From contig JAYZAS010000010.1 in NCBI GenBank assembly GCA_036339585.1, positions 62,001 through 126,000 on the forward strand: 64,000 nt of DNA, written 5' to 3'. Every line of letters begins with the position of its first letter. Positions within the stretch are counted from its first letter, which is position 1. Below are positions 45,084 through 55,497 of the stretch, one piece after another. The stretch is from Pseudomonadota bacterium. Lineage in GTDB: Bacteria; Pseudomonadota; Alphaproteobacteria; UBA8366. A model generated the notes under the pieces. That model saw nothing but the letters and a program-made list of their open reading frames with translations. It did no database searches and had not been told where the DNA came from. The position numbers and the translations under genes are program-made.

Positions 45084-45704
45084 TCATTGCAAGCGGTTTT
45101 CTAGTTTCGTCAGCAAGCCCTTGAGACCATTCTTTTTGATGATGGCAGCGAACTCTGAACGTTGGGTAACTGCCATACTTATTCCTTCGACATATACGTC
45201 AATAATTTTTAGCTGACCTTTAAAATTCCTTACCCGCCAACTACACTTAATTAATGGGCTCCCATTGGTTTGGAGAATACGGGAATGCACTATGATATCG
45301 CCTTTGCCAGCATTTGAGGCTCGAGTAACCTGGAATGTCTCCCCGGAATATCCACCAAGTCGTGCTGTATACGTTTTGAGTACCCATTCGGAAAACAGAT
45401 GTTCATATTTACGGCGTTGCAAACGATTCATTTGTCGCCAATGAATGCCAATAACAAACCGAGCTATTCTTTTCATTGCGAATTCTTTTTGCAAAATGGC
45501 GCGTAATTTTTTTTCGCGGCTTGCAATTGTGCCGGTTTTATCACCAAGCGTGGCTAACGCTTTGGTTGCTAGTGATTGGATAAATCGTTGTGAGTCACTT
45601 ATGGCGGTGTGAGCTTGCGCGGTGCCGGCATGGCTCAAGTTGTGAACACCGAAGAACAATACTAAACCTAAGATTATTATGATGTTCGGTCGGAAAGCTC
45701 TCAT
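45084..45704 (-). CDS. MlaC/Ttg2D family phospholipid-binding protein
   Basis: A 206-residue periplasmic protein with a signal peptide at about 1-26 (hydrophobic core IIIILGLVLFFGV, cleavage near SHA). The mature part shows the Tol_Tol_Ttg2 family pattern: EKKLRAILQKEFAMKRIARFVIG, WRQMNRLQRRKYEHLFSEWVLKTYTARLGGYSG, and IIDVYVEGISMAVTQRSEFAAIIKKNG at the end. MlaC shuttles phospholipid between outer and inner membranes; HpnM in hopanoid clusters is a close relative. No other mla or hpn gene is near, so it is an orphan copy. Confidence 0.85.
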   Translation of the reverse strand: MRAFRPNIIIILGLVLFFGVHNLSHAGTAQAHTAISDSQRFIQSLATKALATLGDKTGTIASREKKLRAILQKEFAMKRIARFVIGIHWRQMNRLQRRKYEHLFSEWVLKTYTARLGGYSGETFQVTRASNAGKGDIIVHSRILQTNGSPLIKCSWRVRNFKGQLKIIDVYVEGISMAVTQRSEFAAIIKKNGLKGLLTKLENRLQ

Positions 45705-46045
45705 ACTAAAATTCCAAATTCATAAAGATCATGCAGGAATACACTACTTTTCAAAACGATAATACAGTTAGCGAGTGCAAGAGAACGGATACCCCACATT
45801 AAACTGCACCTATGTTGGCTAAGTGCGACATAGAGTGCAGTGATGGTTATAGAGATACTGAATTCTAAATTACAAGCGAAGAAGTATGAGATTTGATCAA
45901 ACTAGCTTAACTACTTGTACAATATGCGAAAGATTTTTTTGCACGCGCTAATATGTCTGCTCCAATGTGGTCATGTTGACGTATAATTAGAATCTAAATT
46001 ATCGAGTCGGGCTTTATTCGGTCTTTTAAGGTGGTTTTATTATGA
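45705..46045. other. Divergent intergenic region between mlaC-like gene and folP
   Basis: About 340 bases with no convincing gene. It holds the long hairpin described separately and TATAAT at 45982-45987, with no good -35 box at the right distance. Confidence 0.45.
45804..45840. repeat. 12-bp inverted repeat upstream of folP
   Basis: CTGCACCTATGT pairs with ACATAG-(a)-GTGCAG: twelve pairs with one bulged A and a 12-nt loop. No T tract follows on the plus strand. Its place between divergent genes suggests an operator or leader structure. Confidence 0.5.
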
Positions 46046-46960
46046 ATGTGGGGGAATCCAATGCTTCTTGATGATCATTTTAAATGGGGCAGCCGTTGTT
46101 ACGTAATGGGCATCTTGAACGTAACTCCAGATTCATTTTCGGGTGATGGAGTACTGGGTCAAATAGACCCAATATCGGTTGCGCTTGACCAAGCATGCAC
46201 ATTTTTTAATAGTGGGGCCGACGTGATTGATGTTGGGGGTGAAAGTACCCGCCCTGGCGCAACACCGGTAGGAGTCTCGGAAGAGATTGATCGTGTAGTG
46301 CCTGTGATTGAGGCAGTTTCCGCGGCTTTGCCTGAATGTATGATCTCAGTCGATACGAGCAAAGCTGAGGTCGCCGCTGCTGCATTAGTTGCAGGAGCCA
46401 ACATTATAAACGATATCTGGGCTTTGAAGTATGACAAAAATATTGCTGGGGTCGCTGCCGATGCAAAGGCACCTGTGATCCTAATGCACAACGCAAGCTG
46501 TGCATCTAGAGTTGAAAAGCTTGAGGAGGGAGGTGCTCAGTATACCCCACGTAGCTATGAACATTTTCTGGACGAAGTGTGTAAAGAATTATCACATAGT
46601 GCACGCACGGCGGAAGCGTGTGGTATCCCAGCTAATCAAATTATTTTGGATCCAGGCGTTGGGTTTGGCAAGTCACCATCTCAGAATTTATCTTTGATCA
46701 ATCACTTAGGCCGCATACGGGCTCTTGGGTATCCAATTTTGATTGGACCAAGCCGCAAATCGTTTATCAGCAAAGTATTAGGGGTTGAGGCTGAGTGTCG
46801 TGAGGAGGGGACAGCGGCCGCGATAGCTGCTGCCGTTCTTCGCGGGGCGGATATAGTCAGAGTTCACGATGTTACTGTTATGAAACGTATCGTAGACATG
46901 TGCGATTCAATTGCCCGGACTTCAGAAGATGGTGTAATTTCTTCTGAGAGAATGGCTTGA
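46046..46960 (+). CDS. folP: Dihydropteroate synthase
   Basis: FolP couples p-aminobenzoate to dihydropterin pyrophosphate in folate synthesis and is the sulfonamide target. The 304-residue TIM barrel has MGILNVTPDSFSGDG, DVIDVGGESTRPGA, SVDTSKAEVAAAALVAGANIIND in parts, VILMHN, LDPGVGFGKS, IGPSRKSFI and the final RVHDV, all in order. Met6 at 46061, preceded by GGGGGA, is an alternative start. folK follows 1 nt after the stop. Confidence 0.95.
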   Translation: MWGNPMLLDDHFKWGSRCYVMGILNVTPDSFSGDGVLGQIDPISVALDQACTFFNSGADVIDVGGESTRPGATPVGVSEEIDRVVPVIEAVSAALPECMISVDTSKAEVAAAALVAGANIINDIWALKYDKNIAGVAADAKAPVILMHNASCASRVEKLEEGGAQYTPRSYEHFLDEVCKELSHSARTAEACGIPANQIILDPGVGFGKSPSQNLSLINHLGRIRALGYPILIGPSRKSFISKVLGVEAECREEGTAAAIAAAVLRGADIVRVHDVTVMKRIVDMCDSIARTSEDGVISSERMA

Positions 46961-46961
46961 T

Positions 46962-47456
46962 ATGGAGGAATTATATATTGGGGTTGGCAGCAATGTAGGA
47001 GATAGGAAGGCTAATTTGAATGATGCTAGCCGCCGGCTTTCAGAATTTATGGTTATTACCAACAAGTCACAAGTTTATGAGACCGAGCCCCAATACCTGC
47101 TTAATCAGGCAAATTTTTATAATGCGGTTGTGTGTGGGTACACCGAATTAGAGCCGCTTGATATGTTGAAAAAATTAAAACAATTAGAAATTGCGTTGGG
47201 CCGCGTCGACGGGCCTCGAAATGGCCCGCGGCTAATTGATCTAGATATACTCTATTACGGTAGACGCTGCATCTCGACTGATACATTGACAGTGCCTCAC
47301 CCTCGGATACATGAGCGATATTTCGTGCTTCGCCCGCTCTTAGATATCGCGCCAAGTTTGAAACACCCCACTAATGGTAAAACTGTAAAACAGCTAATTA
47401 ACGAGTTGCCTATAGACATTCGTAGGGCAACACTGGCGCTTATGAGACTAGAATGA
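46962..47456 (+). CDS. folK: 2-amino-4-hydroxy-6-hydroxymethyldihydropteridine pyrophosphokinase
   Basis: FolK activates hydroxymethyl-dihydropterin with ATP, the step before FolP. The 164-residue product has YIGVGSNVGDRKANL, SQVYETEP, the ALGRVDGPRNGPRLIDLDILYYG signature in parts with the metal-binding Asp pair, and PHPRIHERYFVLRPLLDIAP. It follows folP by 1 nt; folB, often between them, is absent. Its 3' end overlaps the convergent acyl-CoA dehydrogenase gene by 9 nt. Confidence 0.95.
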   Translation: MEELYIGVGSNVGDRKANLNDASRRLSEFMVITNKSQVYETEPQYLLNQANFYNAVVCGYTELEPLDMLKKLKQLEIALGRVDGPRNGPRLIDLDILYYGRRCISTDTLTVPHPRIHERYFVLRPLLDIAPSLKHPTNGKTVKQLINELPIDIRRATLALMRLE

Positions 47457-49172
47457 AGTTTCTGGTAACGTCATAACCTCCTCATGGCCATACTCAATTG
47501 TTTGTCGAAGTCCCGAGATCTGCGGCAGTATGTGACAGGCATAAAATTTTGCAGTTATTACCTTTGCATTATGAAATGCACTGGTTTTATACTTAGTTTT
47601 GTTTGCCAAACTAGATGCATTACTCAATTGAACTGCTCCTGCGACAACGCCGAAAATTCTCAAATAAGCACAAGCGCCAGCCAGTGCCGGGTTTGGGGAT
47701 GTTACCGAATTTTCTAACATCCAATCTGTTACCTCTTCTAGATCATCGAGCCCTGCCTGTACTGCTTGGCCGATGCCATTTTTTGGATTATTTTGTATTG
47801 TTTCACGAGCATCATTAATCCATGCAAACATTGCTGCGCCTTTGTCACGTAATACTTTACGGCTTATCAGGTCGATAGACTGAATACCGTTGGTACCTTC
47901 GTAGATCGGGGCTATGCGGGCATCCCGAAAATGCTGGGCTACCCCTGTATTCTCCATAAATCCCGCACCTCCATGAATTTGAAGGGCAAGGGATGTGATC
48001 TCAACGCCAAGATCTGTGCACCATGCCTTGACCATTGGGATCAGTAGATCAATTCGAGCTTGTTGTGATTTTCCCGGTGATTTTTTTGCATAATCAAGCG
48101 CAAGTGCTGCATCATAAATCACTGCACGCATTGCTTCAATTTGGGTCTTCATTGTCATTAACATGCGCCGGATATCTGGATGTTTTACGATTGGCCCAAA
48201 TTGATGACGTTCCTTTGCGTAGTCGCGGGCTTGCTGGTATGCGCGTTCAGCAATTGCGAGGCCAGAGATCCCAATGTTTAGTCGAGCGTTATTCATCATC
48301 GTAAACATTGCGTTAAGGCCCCTCCCTTCCTTGCCAACTAGGTAGCCCACGGCTCCATTGTTATCTCCATAAGACATTACGCAGGTGGGACTTGCATTGA
48401 TGCCTAGCTTTTTCTCAAGAGATAAGCATCTTAGATCATTAGGGTCACCAAGTGTGCCATTGGGATTTACGAGAATTTTTGGAACAATGAATAGTGAGAT
48501 ACCCTTTGGACCGCTTTTTGCGTTAGGCGTGCGAGCAAGCACGAAATGGATGATGTTATCGGCCATGTCGTGGTCGCCGTACGTGATATAAATTTTTTGT
48601 CCTTGAATATTATAATGATCACCCGCTGGTATTGCTTTGCAGCTTAATTTTCCCAGGTCTGATCCGGCGTGTGGTTCAGTCAGATTCATAGTGCCAGACC
48701 ATGAACCCGAAATAAGTTTACCAAGGTAGAGTGATTTTTGTTCATCAGTCCCATGCTCACTGAGAAGTTCGACTGCTCCGGTGGTGAGAATTTGGCACAA
48801 TGACCAAGACGTATTAGCGGAAATCCACATTTCCTGCGTTGCCGCCGCGAGGATCCACGGCAGGTTCTGTCCGCCATAGACTGGATTAAAAGGCAGCGAT
48901 GCCCAGCCTCCGTCCACAAATTTCCGGTAGGCCACGGCGAATCCAGCTGGTGTGCTTACCACCCCACCATTGATCGAGGAACCCTCTATGTCAGCTGTGT
49001 GGTTTATTGGTGCCAACACCTCCCGGGCAAATGTCCCACCTCCTTCTAAAATCGCATCAATCACATCATTGCTGAGGTTTTTAAAGGCAGATAATTTTCG
49101 AACACGACTCACCACCCCCATTTCATGCAGACAGAACTGCATGTCACGGATCGGTGGCACGTAATCTATCAC
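47448..49172 (-). CDS. Large acyl-CoA dehydrogenase, DmdC/AcdA-like
   Basis: A 574-residue acyl-CoA dehydrogenase, longer than the usual 380-400 because of the extended N- and C-terminal parts of the group that includes DmdC (methylmercaptopropionyl-CoA dehydrogenase of DMSP demethylation). The start YVPPIRDMQFCLHE is typical of that group. FAD and acyl sites are seen in MNLTEPHAGSDLG, GQKIYITYGDHD, QIHGGAGFMENTG and the catalytic Glu region PIYEGTNGIQ. No other dmd gene is near, and the same subfamily covers ordinary fatty acyl-CoAs, so DMSP use is only a possibility. Confidence 0.85.
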   Translation of the reverse strand: MIDYVPPIRDMQFCLHEMGVVSRVRKLSAFKNLSNDVIDAILEGGGTFAREVLAPINHTADIEGSSINGGVVSTPAGFAVAYRKFVDGGWASLPFNPVYGGQNLPWILAAATQEMWISANTSWSLCQILTTGAVELLSEHGTDEQKSLYLGKLISGSWSGTMNLTEPHAGSDLGKLSCKAIPAGDHYNIQGQKIYITYGDHDMADNIIHFVLARTPNAKSGPKGISLFIVPKILVNPNGTLGDPNDLRCLSLEKKLGINASPTCVMSYGDNNGAVGYLVGKEGRGLNAMFTMMNNARLNIGISGLAIAERAYQQARDYAKERHQFGPIVKHPDIRRMLMTMKTQIEAMRAVIYDAALALDYAKKSPGKSQQARIDLLIPMVKAWCTDLGVEITSLALQIHGGAGFMENTGVAQHFRDARIAPIYEGTNGIQSIDLISRKVLRDKGAAMFAWINDARETIQNNPKNGIGQAVQAGLDDLEEVTDWMLENSVTSPNPALAGACAYLRIFGVVAGAVQLSNASSLANKTKYKTSAFHNAKVITAKFYACHILPQISGLRQTIEYGHEEVMTLPETSF

Positions 49173-49184
49173 GACTATTTCCCT

Positions 49185-50627
49185 TTAGAGCAGTTTGCCA
49201 GGATTCATGATCTTGTTAGGATCCAAAGTATTCTTCAACTGTTTCATCAAATGCAGATCGATTGATGGAGTATAATGAAGGAAAGAGTCACGTTTAAGCT
49301 GTCCGATTCCGTGCTCCGCGCTGAGGGACCCCTCCAAAGACGCGACGATGTCAAGAACAATTCCATTGATTTTTTCTTTATGACGGAAAAAAGCTTGATC
49401 CGTCATTGCTTTTGGCTTTGCGAAGTTAAAATGTAAATTGCCGTCCCCAACATGCCCAAAGTATATCGGACGAATGTTTGGCATATACTGATTTACCGCC
49501 AAAATTGCAGTTTCGACAAATTCGGGGATAGAACTTACGGGGACAGAGATGTCATGCTTCACACTAGCTCCTTCAATTTTTTCTGCCTCCGGTAAAAATT
49601 CGCGGAGCCTCCACAATGCTTGCCGCTGTGCCTCAGATTTTGCGATAACCGCATCGGATACCAAACCATCTGTTAGTGCCGATTCCAGAAAATCTTCCAT
49701 AATTTCTTCATTTACGTCGGCACTACTAGAGAATTCGATCAAAGCGTAAAGTTCCGAAGGCTCAGCGAGTGGGTCTGATAAGCCTTTTCCATGCTGAAAG
49801 GCAAGCTCCAAAGGCGGGCGAGTGATTAATTCAAAGCTGCTTACTCCATCGCCGCTGCGATGGCGAGCACGATCCAAAAGCTCAATGATTTCTTTTAAAC
49901 CTGCTACAGCGGTAAAACAGGTTTCAAAATATTTTGGTTTAGGAAAAAGTTTCAAGGTAGCAGCGGTGATTATGCCAAGTGTTCCCTCAGAACCAATGAA
50001 AAGATGCTTGAGGTCATAACCCGTATTATCTTTACGCAAGCCTTTCAAACCGCTCCAAATCTCACCATTAGGCAACACTGTCTCAAGCCCCAGAACAAGA
50101 TCACGCATGTTGCCATAACGAAGAACGTTTACTCCGCCGGCATTTGTTGCGAGATTCCCACCGATTTGGCAGGACCCTTCTGCACCTAAACTCAACGGAA
50201 AAAGACGATCCATTTGAGCTGCTTCTTTTTGAATATTCTGAAGCACACATCCTGCTTCGACGGCGATCGTGTAGTTGAGTGGGTCCCGGTGCCGAATTTT
50301 ATTCAAGCGAGTTGTACTTATGACTATGGAACTGCCGCTGTCGTCTGGTGTTGCGGCTCCGTTCATCCCGGTATTTCCACCCTGAGGCACAATCTTTATC
50401 TTATAGTCATTGCAGATACGGACAATATCCGCTATTTGCTTGGTGGTATCGGGTCGGAGCACCAAAGGGGATGTACCCTGAAATTGTCCACGCCAGTCCA
50501 AGAGGTATGGGGCTAGCTCTGCTTCATCTGTGATATAACCCTTGTGTCCAACAACATTTTTTAGTTGCTCAAACGCTTCAATGGGCAGCAGACTTGTATA
50601 ATCATCAGGAGACATAATTGCTCTCAT
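49185..50627 (-). CDS. FAD-linked oxidase, D-2-hydroxyacid dehydrogenase (GlcD/D2HGDH-like)
   Basis: A 480-residue flavoenzyme of the vanillyl-alcohol-oxidase fold that oxidises D-2-hydroxyacids such as D-2-hydroxyglutarate or D-lactate. The PCMH FAD-binding half has PLVLRPDTTKQIADIV, IVPQGGNTGMNGAA and LGAEGSCQIGGNLATNAGG. The C-terminal half has the substrate metal-site pattern RPIYFGHVGDGNLHFN and SAEHGIGQLKR. AAAGG lies before the ATG at 50627. It starts 12 nt upstream of the acyl-CoA dehydrogenase's own unit, so both may be transcribed together. Confidence 0.87.
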   Translation of the reverse strand: MRAIMSPDDYTSLLPIEAFEQLKNVVGHKGYITDEAELAPYLLDWRGQFQGTSPLVLRPDTTKQIADIVRICNDYKIKIVPQGGNTGMNGAATPDDSGSSIVISTTRLNKIRHRDPLNYTIAVEAGCVLQNIQKEAAQMDRLFPLSLGAEGSCQIGGNLATNAGGVNVLRYGNMRDLVLGLETVLPNGEIWSGLKGLRKDNTGYDLKHLFIGSEGTLGIITAATLKLFPKPKYFETCFTAVAGLKEIIELLDRARHRSGDGVSSFELITRPPLELAFQHGKGLSDPLAEPSELYALIEFSSSADVNEEIMEDFLESALTDGLVSDAVIAKSEAQRQALWRLREFLPEAEKIEGASVKHDISVPVSSIPEFVETAILAVNQYMPNIRPIYFGHVGDGNLHFNFAKPKAMTDQAFFRHKEKINGIVLDIVASLEGSLSAEHGIGQLKRDSFLHYTPSIDLHLMKQLKNTLDPNKIMNPGKLL

Positions 50628-51009
50628 CTTGCCTTTCTTAGCGTACCCAAGCTTCGTATTTAAGTAATATACGTAACGTAATCAGTTTGAAGTTAAGTCA
50701 CCAATAAAATTTTAATTTGAAATGCATATTTCGAAGAGTTCGGGATTAAGAACTTTATAATCGTCGGTTATGAGAAACACTACAAATTATAGATTGCCGG
50801 TAATCTTTCTCAAGCCAGCATATAGTGAAAATCAGTAACTTTTCTGTTGTAGAATCTATGAAATAAAGCTGCATACGAACTAAGCTATTGTTTTATTGAA
50901 TTTTCGAATTCTATATCGCCCGGCTAATAAATGTATAACTTGCGACATACTGATAAAAGCTCGGTCTCTTAGCTCATTGATTGATAGTAATTTTGTTCGC
51001 GCTACGAGC
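50628..51009. other. Intergenic stretch without a gene
   Basis: About 380 AT-rich bases between two minus-strand genes. A short AGATT/AATCT hairpin was seen but nothing coding, no tRNA and no strong terminator. Confidence 0.4.
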
Positions 51010-51954
51010 CTATCGGCAAGCGGCACGCCGGAGCCTATCATTGATCGCCCAACCGATGGTCTCTGTTGGTATAGGCATCACGGCGATTCCTGTTGCTGGC
51101 ATTGAGTCGAGCCGATGCAAGTATGCGAAAAGATTTGCGGCTGCCTCCAACAAATCGCCCGTGGGGCTTAAGTTCAAATCAGCATTGATTGCATCTTTGC
51201 CAAATCCGAGGAATACTTCACCTGGGCGTGGCTTTTGTGCATTTATTCGAAGGGCTAAGGAGGGAGCATAGTGGTTCACAAGCATTCCCGGAGACTTTAT
51301 CTCGGTTTTACTCCCAGTGTTATGAAGCAATTTCCGGCCAATCACTTGCGCGATTGCTTCGCTTGTCAGTCCCCCGGGGCGTAATATCACGGGAATGTTT
51401 GTGCTTACATCGACTACTGTAGACTCCAACCCGATGTCGCAAGGACCACCATCAAGAATTAATGACACTTGTCTCTTGAGCTGGTTAGCAACATGTTCTG
51501 CACGGGTAGGGCTTAGTCGACCTGAAAGATTAGCGCTTGGTGCTGCAATTGGTTTACGGGCAGCTGTAATTAACTGCCTCGCAGCTGCATTGGCAGGCAC
51601 CCGAAGTGCTACGGTATCGAGCCCAGCGCTAGCTAGAGATGAAATTTCACATCTTTGGTGGCGCGGGAGCACGAGCGTTAGGGGACCAGGCCAAAATGCA
51701 TCAGCTAGAGCTTTAGCCGAGCTATTTAAAACTGCGTGTTCATAAGCCTCGCATTGGTCACTTAAATGAATGATTAATGGATTGAAAATAGGCCTATTTT
51801 TTGCGGCAAATATCTTTGCCACTGCGCGCCCGTCTTTTGCGTTCGCACCGAGTCCGTAAACAGTCTCGGTTGGGAAAGCCACTAAATTACCTTCAGCAAG
51901 TAGTTGGCCACCAGAGGCAATACTAGCCTTGTTAACTTGTCTTATCAATTCCAT
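51010..51954 (-). CDS. tsaC: L-threonylcarbamoyladenylate synthase (Sua5/YrdC type)
   Basis: This enzyme makes threonylcarbamoyl-AMP, the first step of the t6A37 modification of ANN-reading tRNAs. The 314-residue protein is the long Sua5 form: a YrdC domain at 1-200 (LVAFPTETVYGLGANA, KIFAAKNRPIFNPLIIHL, APSANLSGRLSPT, ILDGGPCDIGLESTVVD, LRPGGLT) followed by a linker and a C-terminal Sua5 domain (SPGMLVNHYAPS to the end). The ribosome site is unremarkable. It is a single gene here. Confidence 0.92.
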   Translation of the reverse strand: MELIRQVNKASIASGGQLLAEGNLVAFPTETVYGLGANAKDGRAVAKIFAAKNRPIFNPLIIHLSDQCEAYEHAVLNSSAKALADAFWPGPLTLVLPRHQRCEISSLASAGLDTVALRVPANAAARQLITAARKPIAAPSANLSGRLSPTRAEHVANQLKRQVSLILDGGPCDIGLESTVVDVSTNIPVILRPGGLTSEAIAQVIGRKLLHNTGSKTEIKSPGMLVNHYAPSLALRINAQKPRPGEVFLGFGKDAINADLNLSPTGDLLEAAANLFAYLHRLDSMPATGIAVMPIPTETIGWAINDRLRRAACR

Positions 51955-52043
51955 CTTAATGACTTACACTCGCGCAATCGTACTTGCAATCTCTCTAAAG
52001 CTCTGAGACAAGGCTATGTGGAAAAATGTGACGGGAGGACTTA

Positions 52044-53120
52044 ATGGCAGGTCGCAAAGAAACAATATCTTTCAGCATAGCGAATATTCCAGGAGATGGT
52101 ATTGGAAAAGAGGTCTTGCCAGAGGGGCTCAGGGTTTTGGATAAAGTGGCTAGCAGGTTTAATATCCGCTTTAAGACCAGTGATTTTCCATGGAGTTGCC
52201 AAACGTACTTAAACGATGGAAGGATGATGCCGGAGGATGGGATAGATCAATTACGGCTTCATGACGCGATTTTTTTGGGTGCTGTGGGATATCCTGGCGT
52301 GCCCGATCACGTGTCGCTCTGGGGTCTTCTAATTCCGATACGTCGTCATTTTGACCAGTATGTGAATCTGCGTCCTGTGCGGCTTCTGCCGGGGATAGAA
52401 GCTCCCGTAAAAGGCTACAAGCCTGGTGACATCGATATGTACGTTGTGCGAGAGAACGTTGAAGGCGAATATTCAGAAATGGGGGGAAGAATATTTGAGG
52501 GCACGGATCGAGAGACGGTTGTTCAAGAGACGGTTTTTACACGTCAGGGTGTTGATCGTATCCAACGGTTTGCTTTCGAGCTTGCGTTAAAGAGAAGGAA
52601 AAAGCTCACATCAGCAACAAAATCTAATGGTATTATGTATACAATGCCGTACTGGGATGAGCGATTTGCTGAAAATGCAAAAGATTATAGAGAGGTTGAG
52701 ACCGATCAATATCATATTGATATCCTGACCGCACATTTTGTTGGACGCCCGCATACCTTTGACGTGGTGGTAGGGTCAAACTTGTTTGGTGATATTCTTT
52801 CTGACTTGGGTCCTGGTGTGACCGGGACAATTGGAGTAGCGCCGTCCGCTAATATCAACCCGGAAGGAGAACATCCTTCAATGTTTGAGCCCGTGCATGG
52901 ATCCGCACCAGACATCGCCGGAGAGGGCATTGCTAATCCAATCGGGCAAATTTGGTCTGCGGCCATGATGTTAGGTCATTTGGGGCAGCACACAGCAAGC
53001 GCTGCAATCGTAGAGGCTATCGAAAACGTATTAGCCGACCCAAAGGCGCCTAAAACTCCAGATATGGGCGGTAAAGCAAAGACTAAGGAAGTGGGCAAAG
53101 CCATTGCTGATGCAATTTAA
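52044..53120 (+). CDS. Tartrate / D-malate dehydrogenase-like (isopropylmalate dehydrogenase family)
   Basis: A 358-residue NAD-dependent beta-decarboxylating dehydrogenase. The DHVSLWGLLIPIRRHFDQYVNLRPVRL segment is the tartrate-dehydrogenase/DmlA signature and differs from LeuB and Icd. YVVRENVEGEYSEMGG, SATKSNGIMYTMPYWDERF (catalytic Lys/Tyr region), GSNLFGDILSDLG and EPVHGSAPDIAG follow in family order. It would oxidise tartrate or D-malate in the cytoplasm. It has a GGGAGGA ribosome site. It is alone on its strand. Confidence 0.88.
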   Translation: MAGRKETISFSIANIPGDGIGKEVLPEGLRVLDKVASRFNIRFKTSDFPWSCQTYLNDGRMMPEDGIDQLRLHDAIFLGAVGYPGVPDHVSLWGLLIPIRRHFDQYVNLRPVRLLPGIEAPVKGYKPGDIDMYVVRENVEGEYSEMGGRIFEGTDRETVVQETVFTRQGVDRIQRFAFELALKRRKKLTSATKSNGIMYTMPYWDERFAENAKDYREVETDQYHIDILTAHFVGRPHTFDVVVGSNLFGDILSDLGPGVTGTIGVAPSANINPEGEHPSMFEPVHGSAPDIAGEGIANPIGQIWSAAMMLGHLGQHTASAAIVEAIENVLADPKAPKTPDMGGKAKTKEVGKAIADAI

Positions 53121-53220
53121 GGGATAACCTCTCCCGAATAATTATTGAACAAATAAATTCTATCGTTCGAATGCAAAAAGTATATGCCCGTTTGCTGACT
53201 TTTCTCTGGGACTTACGTAC

Positions 53221-55047
<1,827 letters not shown>

Positions 55048-55129
55048 TCAGTCCTCCAACCAAAATATTAATTCGACACAGGGAACGCATCGGAAGTGAG
55101 GAAAATGCTTTGGAGCTAGATTACAAAGG

Positions 55130-55219
55130 CGCTCCTTTCCTCCGCCGGCATAACCCGGATCAGGTTCTTAGGGTCACCGCGTCAGCGATATCTCAGCCTT
55201 TTACGAAGGCACCCCTAGG
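55130..55219 (-). promoter_or_regulatory. TPP riboswitch (thi box) controlling thiC
   Basis: On the reverse strand the order GGGGTGCC, GGCTGAGATA, ACCCT, GAACCTGATCCGGGTTATGCC and GGCGGAGGAAAGG is the canonical TPP aptamer with its two ligand-binding helices. It ends about 86 nt before the thiC start. The downstream GGAGG before the thiC start could be the target of translational control. Confidence 0.95.
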
Positions 55220-55497
55220 ATCCCTTATATTGATACTTTACACACAGTTCGTCAATCATTGCTAATTCCAAATGTTGCAGTTTATATAGAGAAACTCAAA
55301 GTATCTGCTCTTTTTGGGAACAATTTTATGTGCAATAATGATTTGTCTTTTCCAGACAAAACCTGAGACCTGCGGCAAAGGGGCGCAGTCAACCAAGAAA
55401 TATTGCATGGCAACATCTATCTGGTTGACGCAATGACCGGGTGTTCCTAAGGTCGTGCGGGTCGGTATCAGCCAAACCAGCTCTTTTGGAGTCACTA

